A DNA stretch of 64,000 bases from Streptomyces sp. WMMB303 (lineage in GTDB: Bacteria; Actinomycetota; Actinomycetes; Streptomycetales; Streptomycetaceae), in NCBI RefSeq assembly GCF_029351045.1, contig NZ_JARKIN010000001.1, positions 5,115,001 to 5,179,000 on the forward strand, given 5' to 3'. The position numbers and the translations under genes are program-made. The notes beneath the pieces were generated by a model, which was not told the DNA's origin, did not search any database, and saw only the letters and a program-made list of their open reading frames with translations. Below, piece after piece: positions 16,339 to 24,286 of this stretch (position 1 is its first letter; each line of letters starts with the position of its first letter).

Positions 16339-16659
16339 TTACCCGCGGCTGTTGAACTGGTCGAACATCGCCGCTGCTCGCTTGTCACCTGCGAGGTAGG
16401 TGCCACTGGCCTGACGGACTTCAGCCGCGATCGCCAGGAGTCGGTTCTGGATGTCGTCGGCCTTCTGGTCCCAGCCGTGCTGAGCCTGCTGGTAGGCCCG
16501 CTGTCCCTCGCCTTCCCAGATCTCGGAGACGGAGCGAACCTTCTGCTGCACCCGTTCCATGTCGGCGCGAAGCTGTTTCGCTTCCTTCATGATGGCCTCG
16601 GCGGCGGCGTCCAGACTGCTGTATGTGACCTTGAGGTGATCGCCGTTGTTGTACCCCAT
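16339..16659 (-). CDS. WXG100 protein with YxxxD export motif (Esx)
   Basis: A 106-residue ESAT-6/CFP-10 family protein: a helical hairpin with WEG at residues 48-50 in the turn. After the second helix it carries YLAGD (Tyr88-Asp92), matching the YxxxD/E general secretion signal of T7SS substrates. It is expected to be exported as a dimer with the WXG100 protein encoded just upstream. The start is ATG at 16659. It is the last gene of the accessory unit before a 15-bp terminator. Streptomyces nomenclature uses esxA/esxB for this pair; I cannot say which is which. Confidence 0.9.
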   Translation of the reverse strand: MGYNNGDHLKVTYSSLDAAAEAIMKEAKQLRADMERVQQKVRSVSEIWEGEGQRAYQQAQHGWDQKADDIQNRLLAIAAEVRQASGTYLAGDKRAAAMFDQFNSRG

Positions 16660-16770
16660 GTGATTCCCCTACATCTCGGCTCGCGGCCTGAAAGGAGCAC
16701 GGCCGTGCTGCCGCGCTGCGCTGCTTGTATTACCTGGGCTCGCTTCTGAACGGACGTCGCGGCGCGACCG

Positions 16771-17163
16771 TCACATCTGGCTGAGCTTGGAGGAGTAGGC
16801 CCCGGCCAGGGAACCCTGCGTGGTGTCGGGCCCGGTCGCCGAGAAATGCTGAGGGTTCTCACCGCTCCCGAGCTTGTTCATGCTCTGGACGATGTCGTCC
16901 TCGTTCGAGTCCTTGATGCCGAGGTTCCCATGGATCGACCCGACGAAGCCTTCCATGATCCTGCGCTGGACCCGGAGGTCGTCGTTCATACCTCGCTGGA
17001 CCCGGTCGAAGGCCCCCTTGGCGATACCCTGCCAAGCACCTTCGAGGTTGTCGATGAGCTGGTTCAGCCGCGTGACTCGCCCGGTGATGGCCCCCATCAT
17101 TTCCTCGAGCTCATTCGCCAGCGACTTGAGAGTCTTGTCATCTACATTCTGCTTGTCACCCAT
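16771..17163 (-). CDS. WXG100-type protein with extended C-terminus (Esx)
   Basis: 130 residues. WQG at 44-46 lies between two amphipathic helices, as in WXG100 proteins, but the chain runs about 30 residues beyond the usual 100. No YxxxD/E motif is seen; the tail has only YSSKL. It probably pairs with the 106-residue protein, which would supply the export signal. The start is ATG at 17163, 72 bases after the upstream mycosin gene. Codon bias is softer than in the flanking core genes. Confidence 0.87.
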   Translation of the reverse strand: MGDKQNVDDKTLKSLANELEEMMGAITGRVTRLNQLIDNLEGAWQGIAKGAFDRVQRGMNDDLRVQRRIMEGFVGSIHGNLGIKDSNEDDIVQSMNKLGSGENPQHFSATGPDTTQGSLAGAYSSKLSQM

Positions 17164-17235
17164 TGCGCCTCCCTACGGATCGTTGCGCCTTCGGCGCATC
17201 GGTTGAACGGTGATGTGGTGGTTGGTCATAGTCGG

Positions 17236-18474
17236 TCATCCGCGGCTAGCCCGCCGGATCGCGAGAGCAGCTCCCCCGCCGATGACAAGCACCGCTGCGC
17301 CGGCCCCAACAGCCCACCAGAGCTGCGCGTTGCCACTGTCTTCGCGCTCTGAGTCTGCCACCTCGACCTTGTCGGGGGCAGCCCCTTTGTCCGAGTCTTC
17401 CTTGCCGGAGCCCTTGGCGTCCGAGTTCTGGCCGGAGTCCTTCGGCTTTGTGTGCAGCGTCCGCTCCCAGGTGAGCGGGCTGATATCTGGGTCGCCGGGA
17501 TCGCCTTTGCCTTCAAGGAGGTTCATGCGAGGGCGCACCTCTCCAAAGCCCAGGTACTTGCTGGGTTCATCGCCTTTCAGGCCAGCGGTTTTGATCATGA
17601 CCCGGAGTACCTGATTCGACGTCCAGTCCGGATGGTGGGACCAGATCAGGGCTGCGGAGGCCGAGACAATCGCGGTGGCAGAACTGGTACCCCCTCCGGG
17701 GCAGTAGCTCTGCTTCTTGCCGTCACACCATGCGGGAAGTCCTTCACTTGCCCCGGCTAGAATCGTGTGCCCACCGTAGTTGGAATAGTCGGCAACCTTA
17801 CCCGCCTTGTTGGTCGCCGCCACGGCTGCTACGTCTCGATACTCCGCAGGCCAGTTCTCTTCATTGCCTTTCTGGGCGTCATTCCCGGTACTCGCGAACA
17901 GAAGCTTGCCCTTCTTAGCCGCATACTCCACCGCTTCCTGAATGGAAGGATGAGGAGCTCTCCCCCCAAGAGACATATTGATGATGCGGGCGTCGCTGTC
18001 GGCCGCCGCCCTGATGGCTTCCCCGAGGTGCTCTTTCTTTTTGTCAGCACCCTTCATGCCATTAAGGTTGGTGCGGATCGGAATGATCTTCGCGCCCGGG
18101 GCAAGCCCTTTCAGGGTTCCGCCCTTCCCGGAGCCTGCGATGAGTTCGGCCATCGTCGTGCCGTGGCCCACGTCATCCCGAGTTTCGTCACCGGGAGCAC
18201 CGGAGACATCTCTGCCTGGAAGTACTCGGCCTTGGAGGGACTCCGTGGTCGGATCGACGCCGGTGTCGATGACGGCCACCTTGATCCCTTCACCGGTACT
18301 GACCTTCCATATCTTCTCGGCCTGCATCGCCTTGAGATGCCACTCCTGGGCCTGGACGTCCTCCGCGCCCGCATTCGTGGCGAGTCCGACGAAACAGGCC
18401 GTCCACGCCCCGACTGCGGCGACTCCGGCAAGGATGCGGCGCCTATTTCGATACTCTCGTGTTCCTGCTGCCAT
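17236..18474 (-). CDS. mycP: Mycosin: T7SS subtilisin-like serine protease, first copy
   Basis: 412 residues. N-terminal signal peptide (hydrophobic about 13-35, cleavage near AGA), subtilase domain with Asp70 in VIDTGVD, His104 in GHGT, Asn198 in STGND and Ser264 in GTSSATA, a charged linker, then one C-terminal transmembrane helix (about 385-405). This is the mycosin layout: extracellular face, tethered to the membrane. ATG at 18474 is preferred because GAGAG precedes it; GTG at 18486 is an alternative. Two cysteines (250 and 258) could form a disulfide. A second mycosin lies 2.7 kb away. Confidence 0.93.
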   Translation of the reverse strand: MAAGTREYRNRRRILAGVAAVGAWTACFVGLATNAGAEDVQAQEWHLKAMQAEKIWKVSTGEGIKVAVIDTGVDPTTESLQGRVLPGRDVSGAPGDETRDDVGHGTTMAELIAGSGKGGTLKGLAPGAKIIPIRTNLNGMKGADKKKEHLGEAIRAAADSDARIINMSLGGRAPHPSIQEAVEYAAKKGKLLFASTGNDAQKGNEENWPAEYRDVAAVAATNKAGKVADYSNYGGHTILAGASEGLPAWCDGKKQSYCPGGGTSSATAIVSASAALIWSHHPDWTSNQVLRVMIKTAGLKGDEPSKYLGFGEVRPRMNLLEGKGDPGDPDISPLTWERTLHTKPKDSGQNSDAKGSGKEDSDKGAAPDKVEVADSEREDSGNAQLWWAVGAGAAVLVIGGGAALAIRRASRG

Positions 18475-18490
18475 GAACGCTCTCACCGGG

Positions 18491-20371
18491 TCACTCGATT
18501 ACCGGCGGCACGCTGCCACGCCGCTCGGTCGGCCTCTGCGGTTCCTCTCCCGTCGACGTGTCCGAGCGCCGCTTCTCCCGACGCCGCTCATTCTTCGACG
18601 ACGGCTGCCCTGCTCCCATCACCAGACCAGCGCCTCCGGGCATGGCAACCCGCGCGTCCAGCGGCTGTCCGGAATCGTCGTCGCGGGGTTCCCCGACGAC
18701 GCCCTCACGACCGGTCGCCTTCTTGCTGCCGGGCCCACTTCGCCCGCCGGTCGCGCCGGAGGCTCCGCCCGAGCCCACAGCGTTGACGGGCGGGGTCACC
18801 CCCATGGGCCGCCGCGCGGCCGGAGCCCCCTGCCCGTCGATGACTGTTCCACGCTGCCTCGACGAGCTTGCGGGAGTCCCACCGGTACCGGAGCGGCTCG
18901 GTGTACCGCCCACAACGCCGCCGCGCTGCGATGCGCGAGCGGAGCCGGAGTCCGTTCCACGGCCTCCTGCGTTCGGGCCCGCCGTGCCCGGCGGCACACC
19001 CATCGGTCCGGGACGTCCGAGCCCCCGGGGTCCCGTTCGGCCAGCGTCCCGATTTGTGGGTGCTGAAGTGCCCGGACTCACAGGCCCTGGCCGCATCGGA
19101 GCCTGGCGTCCGGGAGCAGTGGGGCTCGTCTGCCCGGACCGTCCGGCGTTGGTCGGCGGCGGCACGTAGGGGCGTTGCGGTCCCGAGGTGCCGGGGCCCA
19201 CTCGGCCAGGAGACTGAGGTGTCACCCGGCCGGTCGGCGGAACCATCCGCCCCACACGCGGCGGGCTACCTGGCGGAACGACAGGGCCGGGGCTCGGAGG
19301 CCCACTGGGCGGGACATTGGGCTGGCCGGTAGTCGGAGGCAGGTGGGGCGGAGTGCCAGGCTCCATCGGCTTCGCGATGGGCGCGGGAGGGGCGCTGTCG
19401 ATGTCCGTCGCGACAGACATCCCAGGGTGGGCGGGCTCTTCGGGACGGTAGTGGGGAGTAAAAGGGGCGATCCTGCTGATTCCCTCGTCGCCGTGAGGCA
19501 CAAATGCCGCCGCCGCGTGATCCGACGTGCCCGGAGAGCTTCCGGCATGATAAGGGGCCGCTGCTACTGCCCCTGGCCCGCCTCCCCCACCAGGACCGCC
19601 CGTGTGGTCTGGGTCAAAGCCCGGAGGCGTCGGCACTCCCACCTTAGGCATCGCGAATGTCGGCTTGCTCTTTTCCGCAGCCTTGATGCTCGTGAGCGCC
19701 ACCGTGTAGTAGGAACTCAGCTTGTTCGCCAACTGGATGGCCTCTTGGCGGTTCTTCTCCCGCTCGCGCAGCTCAGGCGTGGACTTGCCGGTGATCTTGG
19801 GAGGGACGTAGGGCCCGAAGATCTTGTCCTCCTTCGGGTCCCGGTCCGGCATGGACGACTGGACCATGGACAGTCCGAAGCCGGCCGCCTTGAGCTGCGT
19901 ACCGGCAGCACCCGCGTACTCGCTGAGCTTGAGGGTGTCCCGGTGAAGCCTCGTGGCCCACGGAGAGAATTGATCCTTCGCCTCCCCCTTCCACCCGGAA
20001 TCCACTCCGTCGAAGTAGGTCTTCAGCTCCTCCGCGGCCTTCCTGATGGCGCGGGCAGCGTCCCAGAGAGCGTCGCCGACATTCTCCAGCTCCTCGGGGG
20101 CGGCGTCCTGGACGAGGTCCACGATCTGGTTGAGGCGGTAGGGCTCGAAGTCCGTGCCTCCACCCGATCCGACAGCCGGTGGAGCCAAGGGGCCGGCGCC
20201 AGGAGCACGGAAGAGCTCAGGCTTCTGCGTGGTCGGCGGCTTCCGCATGGTCGGCGGGTTGAGGAAAGGGCTGAATTCCGCCGGGAGTACCGGGTCCTCC
20301 GGCATCTCATCGGCCGTGTACCCCTTCCCTGTGAAAGGGTCGACCGATTCGTTGTTCCCCTTGCCGCCCAT
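18491..20371 (-). CDS. WXG-headed Pro/Gly-rich protein, PPE-like candidate T7SS substrate
   Basis: 626 residues. A disordered start (1-75) is followed by a helical region at about 77-237 with WKG at 127-129, resembling the long WXG/PPE-type helical bundle. Residues 240-600 are low-complexity Pro/Gly/Ser/Thr with dense PG, GRxGP and PxP motifs, and the tail is highly charged (NERRREKRRSD). No signal peptide or transmembrane segment is seen, so export, if any, would use the T7SS. The start is ATG at 20371 after a perfect AGGAGG. It lies between a helical-protein gene and mycP with very short gaps. No enzymatic domain was recognised. Confidence 0.85.
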   Translation of the reverse strand: MGGKGNNESVDPFTGKGYTADEMPEDPVLPAEFSPFLNPPTMRKPPTTQKPELFRAPGAGPLAPPAVGSGGGTDFEPYRLNQIVDLVQDAAPEELENVGDALWDAARAIRKAAEELKTYFDGVDSGWKGEAKDQFSPWATRLHRDTLKLSEYAGAAGTQLKAAGFGLSMVQSSMPDRDPKEDKIFGPYVPPKITGKSTPELREREKNRQEAIQLANKLSSYYTVALTSIKAAEKSKPTFAMPKVGVPTPPGFDPDHTGGPGGGGGPGAVAAAPYHAGSSPGTSDHAAAAFVPHGDEGISRIAPFTPHYRPEEPAHPGMSVATDIDSAPPAPIAKPMEPGTPPHLPPTTGQPNVPPSGPPSPGPVVPPGSPPRVGRMVPPTGRVTPQSPGRVGPGTSGPQRPYVPPPTNAGRSGQTSPTAPGRQAPMRPGPVSPGTSAPTNRDAGRTGPRGLGRPGPMGVPPGTAGPNAGGRGTDSGSARASQRGGVVGGTPSRSGTGGTPASSSRQRGTVIDGQGAPAARRPMGVTPPVNAVGSGGASGATGGRSGPGSKKATGREGVVGEPRDDDSGQPLDARVAMPGGAGLVMGAGQPSSKNERRREKRRSDTSTGEEPQRPTERRGSVPPVIE

Positions 20372-20404
20372 GCATCCTCCTGTTCCCGGGCGTAAGCCTG
20401 CCGA

Positions 20405-20938
20405 TCACCGTTCGGCGTCGTCGGCGTCTCCTTCGAACTTCTTGTCCGCAGGCGCCTCGCCGCCCTTGTCCCGCCCTTCTTCGCCCCGGTCCCCCTCACC
20501 GTCCGGATGCTTCAGCTTCTTCTCCGCGGCCTGCGCCCGGGCCTGGATCTGCCAGAAGCGATGCTTCTCCTCCTCGTCCAGGGCGTCGAAGCCTTGGTCA
20601 CAGCCCTTGATGGCGATACCCGTCGCGTCGATCTGCTCCCGGAGAGTGGAGGAGAGGAGCGTGAGGGTTTCGTGTACCTCGCCGCACTTGGCGAAGAGGT
20701 CGTTGGCTTCGACGTAGTGGATGCTCTCTCCGCTGAGCGATTCCCGGGTGACGCGCATGCTGGAGACTTTGTGCTTCGCGGCGGGTGAGGTGTCCAACTC
20801 CGCGATGACGCCATCGATCCGCTTCTTCAGCTTCTTCAGCGCTTCAGCGCGTCGTTCCAGCTCCTGGCCCCCCTGTGAGGGAGACGGCGCCTTCACCGGC
20901 GGCGGCCTCTCCTTGCCGTCCGGACCCAACTCCCCCAT
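20405..20938 (-). CDS. Helical charged protein of the accessory T7SS operon
   Basis: 177 residues, almost entirely predicted helix with coiled-coil character (RRAEALKKLKKRIDGVIAEL; REQIDATGIAIKG; WQIQARAQAAEKKLK), flanked by charged, disordered ends. There is no classic WXG turn. ATG at 20938 is chosen because AAGGGGGGAG precedes it; an upstream in-frame start would read into the promoter region. As first gene of the operon and next to the WXG-headed protein, it may be its partner or chaperone; that is an inference from position and secondary structure. Confidence 0.8.
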   Translation of the reverse strand: MGELGPDGKERPPPVKAPSPSQGGQELERRAEALKKLKKRIDGVIAELDTSPAAKHKVSSMRVTRESLSGESIHYVEANDLFAKCGEVHETLTLLSSTLREQIDATGIAIKGCDQGFDALDEEEKHRFWQIQARAQAAEKKLKHPDGEGDRGEEGRDKGGEAPADKKFEGDADDAER

Positions 20939-21016
20939 GGCTCCCCCCTTCTGCCAGGTCCTCTGCACGTTCTCGGCGGTTCGGCTCGGCGCCCCGCGGA
21001 GAACAGCGTTCACATC

Positions 21017-21046
21017 ACTGTAGTAGGCGAGTCCAGCACATTCCAA
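21017..21046 (-). promoter_or_regulatory. Candidate promoter of the accessory T7SS operon
   Basis: Reading on the minus strand, TTGGAA (21046-21041) and TACAGT (21022-21017) are separated by 18 bases and precede the 177-aa protein gene by about 80 bases. This is a fair fit to a vegetative promoter. The TTGGAA overlaps one arm of an inverted repeat. Confidence 0.45.
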
Positions 21047-21071
21047 CTGCAAACAGGATGCCAGCAGTTGG
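21043..21071. promoter_or_regulatory. Operator-like inverted repeat upstream of the accessory T7SS operon
   Basis: CCAACTGC (21043-21050) and GCAGTTGG (21064-21071) are exact inverted repeats 13 bases apart. One arm covers the candidate -35 hexamer, a position suited to repression. It could alternatively fold in a transcript reading from mycP. Confidence 0.4.
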
Positions 21072-21180
21072 TGTAGCAGGACCGTGACGTGTGGCACGCG
21101 AGCGGCACACTGCTCACATTCTCTCAGCCACCTCCGACAGTGACGGGTCGACCGGTCGCCCGGCGCATGCGGGCCGGCGG

Positions 21181-22530
21181 TCAGCGGCCCGCCGAGGCGC
21201 CCTTGCGGCGCCGGTCGCGGAGTACGACCGAAGTGCCCGCGACCACCGCGACGAGGGTGCCGCCGCCGACAAGGACGTAGGTTCCCAGCCTCTCGTTCCG
21301 TTCCTGCTCGGTTTCGCCGAGCTGGAGCTTGGCGGGTGTCGGCTTCTTGCCGGTTTCGACGCCCTCTTCGGCTTGGGGGCGCTCAAGGCGCTTGCTGTCC
21401 TCGGTCAGGGCGGCCACCGGGTCGACGACGCCCCAGCCGACGAGGCGGTCGTGGCCCGGGATGGAGCGCTCCGCGGTCTGCTCGATCTGCGCGACGATGT
21501 TCTGCTGGGACCACTTGTCGGCGCCCTTGTCGTGCTTCGCGCGCAGCAGTGCGGCGACGCCGGCCACGTAGGGCGCGGAGAAGCTGGTGCCGTTGTCGAC
21601 GCAGTGGCCGCCCTTGGGGACGGTCGAGACCATGTCGACGCCGGGGGCCGCCACGTCCACGAAGTCGCCGGCCTGCGAGAAGGGTGCGCGCTCGTTGTTG
21701 CGGTCCGAGGAGGCGACGGCGAGGACGCCGGGATAGGAGGCCGGGTAGGTCGCCTTGTTCTTGCCGCCCAGTCCGTCGTTGCCCGCGGAGGCCACGACGA
21801 CGATGTCCGCGCGGACGGCGCGCTGCACGGCGCGCTCGAGCGAGGAGTCCGGCTTCAGGGCCTCGGCGGTGTCCTGGGAGATGTTGATGACGTCGGCACC
21901 GGCCTTCACCGCGTAGTCGATCGAGTCGGCGAGGGAGAGCGCGGTGCCGCTGCCGTTGGCGTCGTTCTGTTTGATCGGGATGATCGTCGCCTTGGGCGCG
22001 AGGCCGACGAAGCCGGTGTCGTCGTCCGGGCGCGCGGCGATGATTCCCGCGACCTTGGTGCCGTGGCCGACCTCGTCCGAGGTGCCGTCGGCCTTGCCGC
22101 GCGGGGTGGCGCGTCCGGTTTCCTTGTCCTTCTTCGGCTTCTTGGGGAGCAGGTTCTTCCCCGCATCGGCGTCGACAGCATCTGTGAGCTGCTTGTTCTC
22201 GATGTCGACGCCCGTGTCGATGACCGCGACCCGGACGCCCGCGCCCTTGTCGGTGTCCCGCCACAGCTCGTTGAGGAGGACCCGCTGCAGCGACCAGGGA
22301 CGGCCCTTGAACGGCTTCGCGGGGAAGGTGCACTGAGTGCTGACGTCCGCCGCGGCGGGAGGCGCGGCGGTGACCACCAGTGTGGAGGCCGTGACCGCCG
22401 TGGCAGCCGCTGTCGCCGCCGCTCGGCGCAGGGCACGCCGGGTGCGCTGCCGCAGCAGTGGCGGGCGGACACCGCGCCGGGCGTCCGGGGCCGGGGGTGT
22501 CGTCTCGCTGCTGTGCATCGTCCTCGTCAC
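21181..22530 (-). CDS. mycP: Mycosin: T7SS subtilisin-like serine protease, second copy
   Basis: 449 residues. Arg-rich N-terminus and signal segment (about 38-61, ending PPAAAD), subtilase domain with Asp105 (VIDTGVD), His156 (GHGTK), Asn251 (SAGND) and Ser316 (GTSFSAP), then a C-terminal transmembrane helix at about 403-422 with basic tail. A Lys-rich insertion (NLLPKKPKKDKETGRATP) precedes the active-site histidine. The start is GTG at 22530, five bases after the eccB stop, so coupling with eccB is likely. Its codon bias is strongly GC3, unlike the first mycosin, suggesting this is the core copy. Confidence 0.94.
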   Translation of the reverse strand: MTRTMHSSETTPPAPDARRGVRPPLLRQRTRRALRRAAATAAATAVTASTLVVTAAPPAAADVSTQCTFPAKPFKGRPWSLQRVLLNELWRDTDKGAGVRVAVIDTGVDIENKQLTDAVDADAGKNLLPKKPKKDKETGRATPRGKADGTSDEVGHGTKVAGIIAARPDDDTGFVGLAPKATIIPIKQNDANGSGTALSLADSIDYAVKAGADVINISQDTAEALKPDSSLERAVQRAVRADIVVVASAGNDGLGGKNKATYPASYPGVLAVASSDRNNERAPFSQAGDFVDVAAPGVDMVSTVPKGGHCVDNGTSFSAPYVAGVAALLRAKHDKGADKWSQQNIVAQIEQTAERSIPGHDRLVGWGVVDPVAALTEDSKRLERPQAEEGVETGKKPTPAKLQLGETEQERNERLGTYVLVGGGTLVAVVAGTSVVLRDRRRKGASAGR

Positions 22531-22535
22531 CCCGC

Positions 22536-24056
22536 TCAGGAGCCCTGCGGCTGTTGTGCGTCACCTGTGGACAGGCGCGGGCCCATGGGCAGGAAGGCGG
22601 CCCATTCGGCGGGCACGGGCGCGGGCTTGACCTTCTCGTATCCGAGCCTGCGCTGCGCGTTCTGGCTCTCTGCCTGCTGCTTCTTCTGCTTGGACTTCCT
22701 GCTGTCCTCACCGATGCCCGACTCGCCCTGCTCGCTGTCGGTGTTGCTCTGCATCGCATAGCGCAGCCCGGTGTCGGTGACCAGGAAGATCCCGCCGACA
22801 CCCGGACTGCGGCCCTTGAACTGCCGCAGCAGCTGGCCGGTTCCGGGCGTGACATAGGCGCTGGAGGTACCGGTGGGGAGCTGCTCGGGGAACTCCTTGC
22901 CGAGCCAGGTGGAGAGCGTGGTGGCGCCGCTCTTGCCGTCGACCTTGCGCAGCACGTTGCAGGCCACGTTGCGGCTGCCGGAACGGGTGCTGGCGGAGTT
23001 GACCGCGTAGCTCTTCTCCTCGGGCCAGCGGAGCTTGTCGCCGTAGCTGCCGGAGGGCGAGAAGGCGCTGGCGCTGACCGTGGTGGCCTCGCCGTTCTGT
23101 TTGAGGGGCAGCAGCTGCTCGGAGGCGAGCAGGAGCTGCGCCATGAAGTCGCTGATCTTCAGAACTTTGCCGGACAGCACGAGGTACTGCTGCATGTGGT
23201 TGCCGGAGGTCGACCGGATGACGGTGCCCACCCGATTGGTGTTCGGGTCGAGGCCGGAGACGCCGGCCTCCTCGCCCACCTGGCCGCGGATCTGGGGGAA
23301 GGAGATGTTGTCGCCGGTGTGCAGCGTGGCCAGCCACTCCCGGGAGACGCGCTGGGGACGGCGGTCTCCGACAAGGACGCGCAGCAGGGTCTCGTCGCGC
23401 GCGACGCGGTATTTGTTGCCGGACCGGTCCACGACGTAGAGCCGGTCGTCCGGTCCCTGGACGTAGATGAGCTCCCCGCCGTGCAGCCGGTCGGCGCCCT
23501 CGACCGCGTCCTTGTCGCGGTCGGCGAGGACGAAGGCCGCTTTCTGTACGGCCCGCTCCCCCTGGCTGGGCCGCTCGCAGACCGCCCAGCGCTTCTTCTC
23601 ACCGGCCTCCTTGCCCTCGGGGAGCCGGTCGGGTGCGTAGGGGATGCCGAGAGTGGCGCCATGCGGGATGTCGCCCTTGTCGAGGACTTTCTCGTCGACC
23701 TTGACGACTTCGCCCTTGCCCGGGTCGAGCAGCAGTTTGGCCGATGCCAGATTGAGCACCGGATGGAGCTGCGCCTTGCCGTCGGTCTCGAGGACGACGT
23801 AGCGGGTGGTCGACTCCGAGCCGATGATGACTTTCTCCTTCGGAGTGTCCCAGCCCTCGGGTGCCTTCGGCTTGAACATCCCCCAGGCGCCGAATCCGGC
23901 GAGGATCAGGGCGCCGACGACGACTCCGGGCAGGATCCCGCGCAGCGGGCGGGGGGCACCTTCCTCGGTGCCTGTCGGTGACGGTTGGAGGAACGCCGCC
24001 ACCAACCGCTTTTTCGCGAAGGTGTAGGCATTGAGCTCGTCGCGCCGTGATGCCAT
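22536..24056 (-). CDS. eccB: Type VII secretion membrane protein EccB
   Basis: 506 residues. The opening MASRRDELNAYTFAKKRLVA is the typical EccB cytoplasmic head, followed by one transmembrane helix at about 42-64 and a large extracytoplasmic domain. Ends in an acidic/Gln-rich region before PVPAEWAAFLPMGPRLSTGD. EccB forms the periplasmic/wall part of the ESX membrane complex. The start is ATG at 24056 after AGGGGAGCG; much longer in-frame sequence upstream overlaps the divergent region and is not EccB-like. mycP follows five bases downstream. Confidence 0.94.
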   Translation of the reverse strand: MASRRDELNAYTFAKKRLVAAFLQPSPTGTEEGAPRPLRGILPGVVVGALILAGFGAWGMFKPKAPEGWDTPKEKVIIGSESTTRYVVLETDGKAQLHPVLNLASAKLLLDPGKGEVVKVDEKVLDKGDIPHGATLGIPYAPDRLPEGKEAGEKKRWAVCERPSQGERAVQKAAFVLADRDKDAVEGADRLHGGELIYVQGPDDRLYVVDRSGNKYRVARDETLLRVLVGDRRPQRVSREWLATLHTGDNISFPQIRGQVGEEAGVSGLDPNTNRVGTVIRSTSGNHMQQYLVLSGKVLKISDFMAQLLLASEQLLPLKQNGEATTVSASAFSPSGSYGDKLRWPEEKSYAVNSASTRSGSRNVACNVLRKVDGKSGATTLSTWLGKEFPEQLPTGTSSAYVTPGTGQLLRQFKGRSPGVGGIFLVTDTGLRYAMQSNTDSEQGESGIGEDSRKSKQKKQQAESQNAQRRLGYEKVKPAPVPAEWAAFLPMGPRLSTGDAQQPQGS

Positions 24057-24286
24057 GAGTGAAAGACGCTCCCCTGAAGTCCCTGCTGTCCCCCGCAGCC
24101 GCCGGGCCCGGGGCCCGGGCGGCGGTGGCCGGTCCGGAACGGTACCGCCCACCGGCCCGGTCGGCGCCCGCGGGCGCTGCCGATTGTCGGGCCGGGCCCC
24201 TACTATGCCGGTTGGGGATTGCCTTGTGCCGCTCCGGTATCGTGATCGCCCGCCCAACACCCCGGACGAGGGGGGCGAATTCGGAC

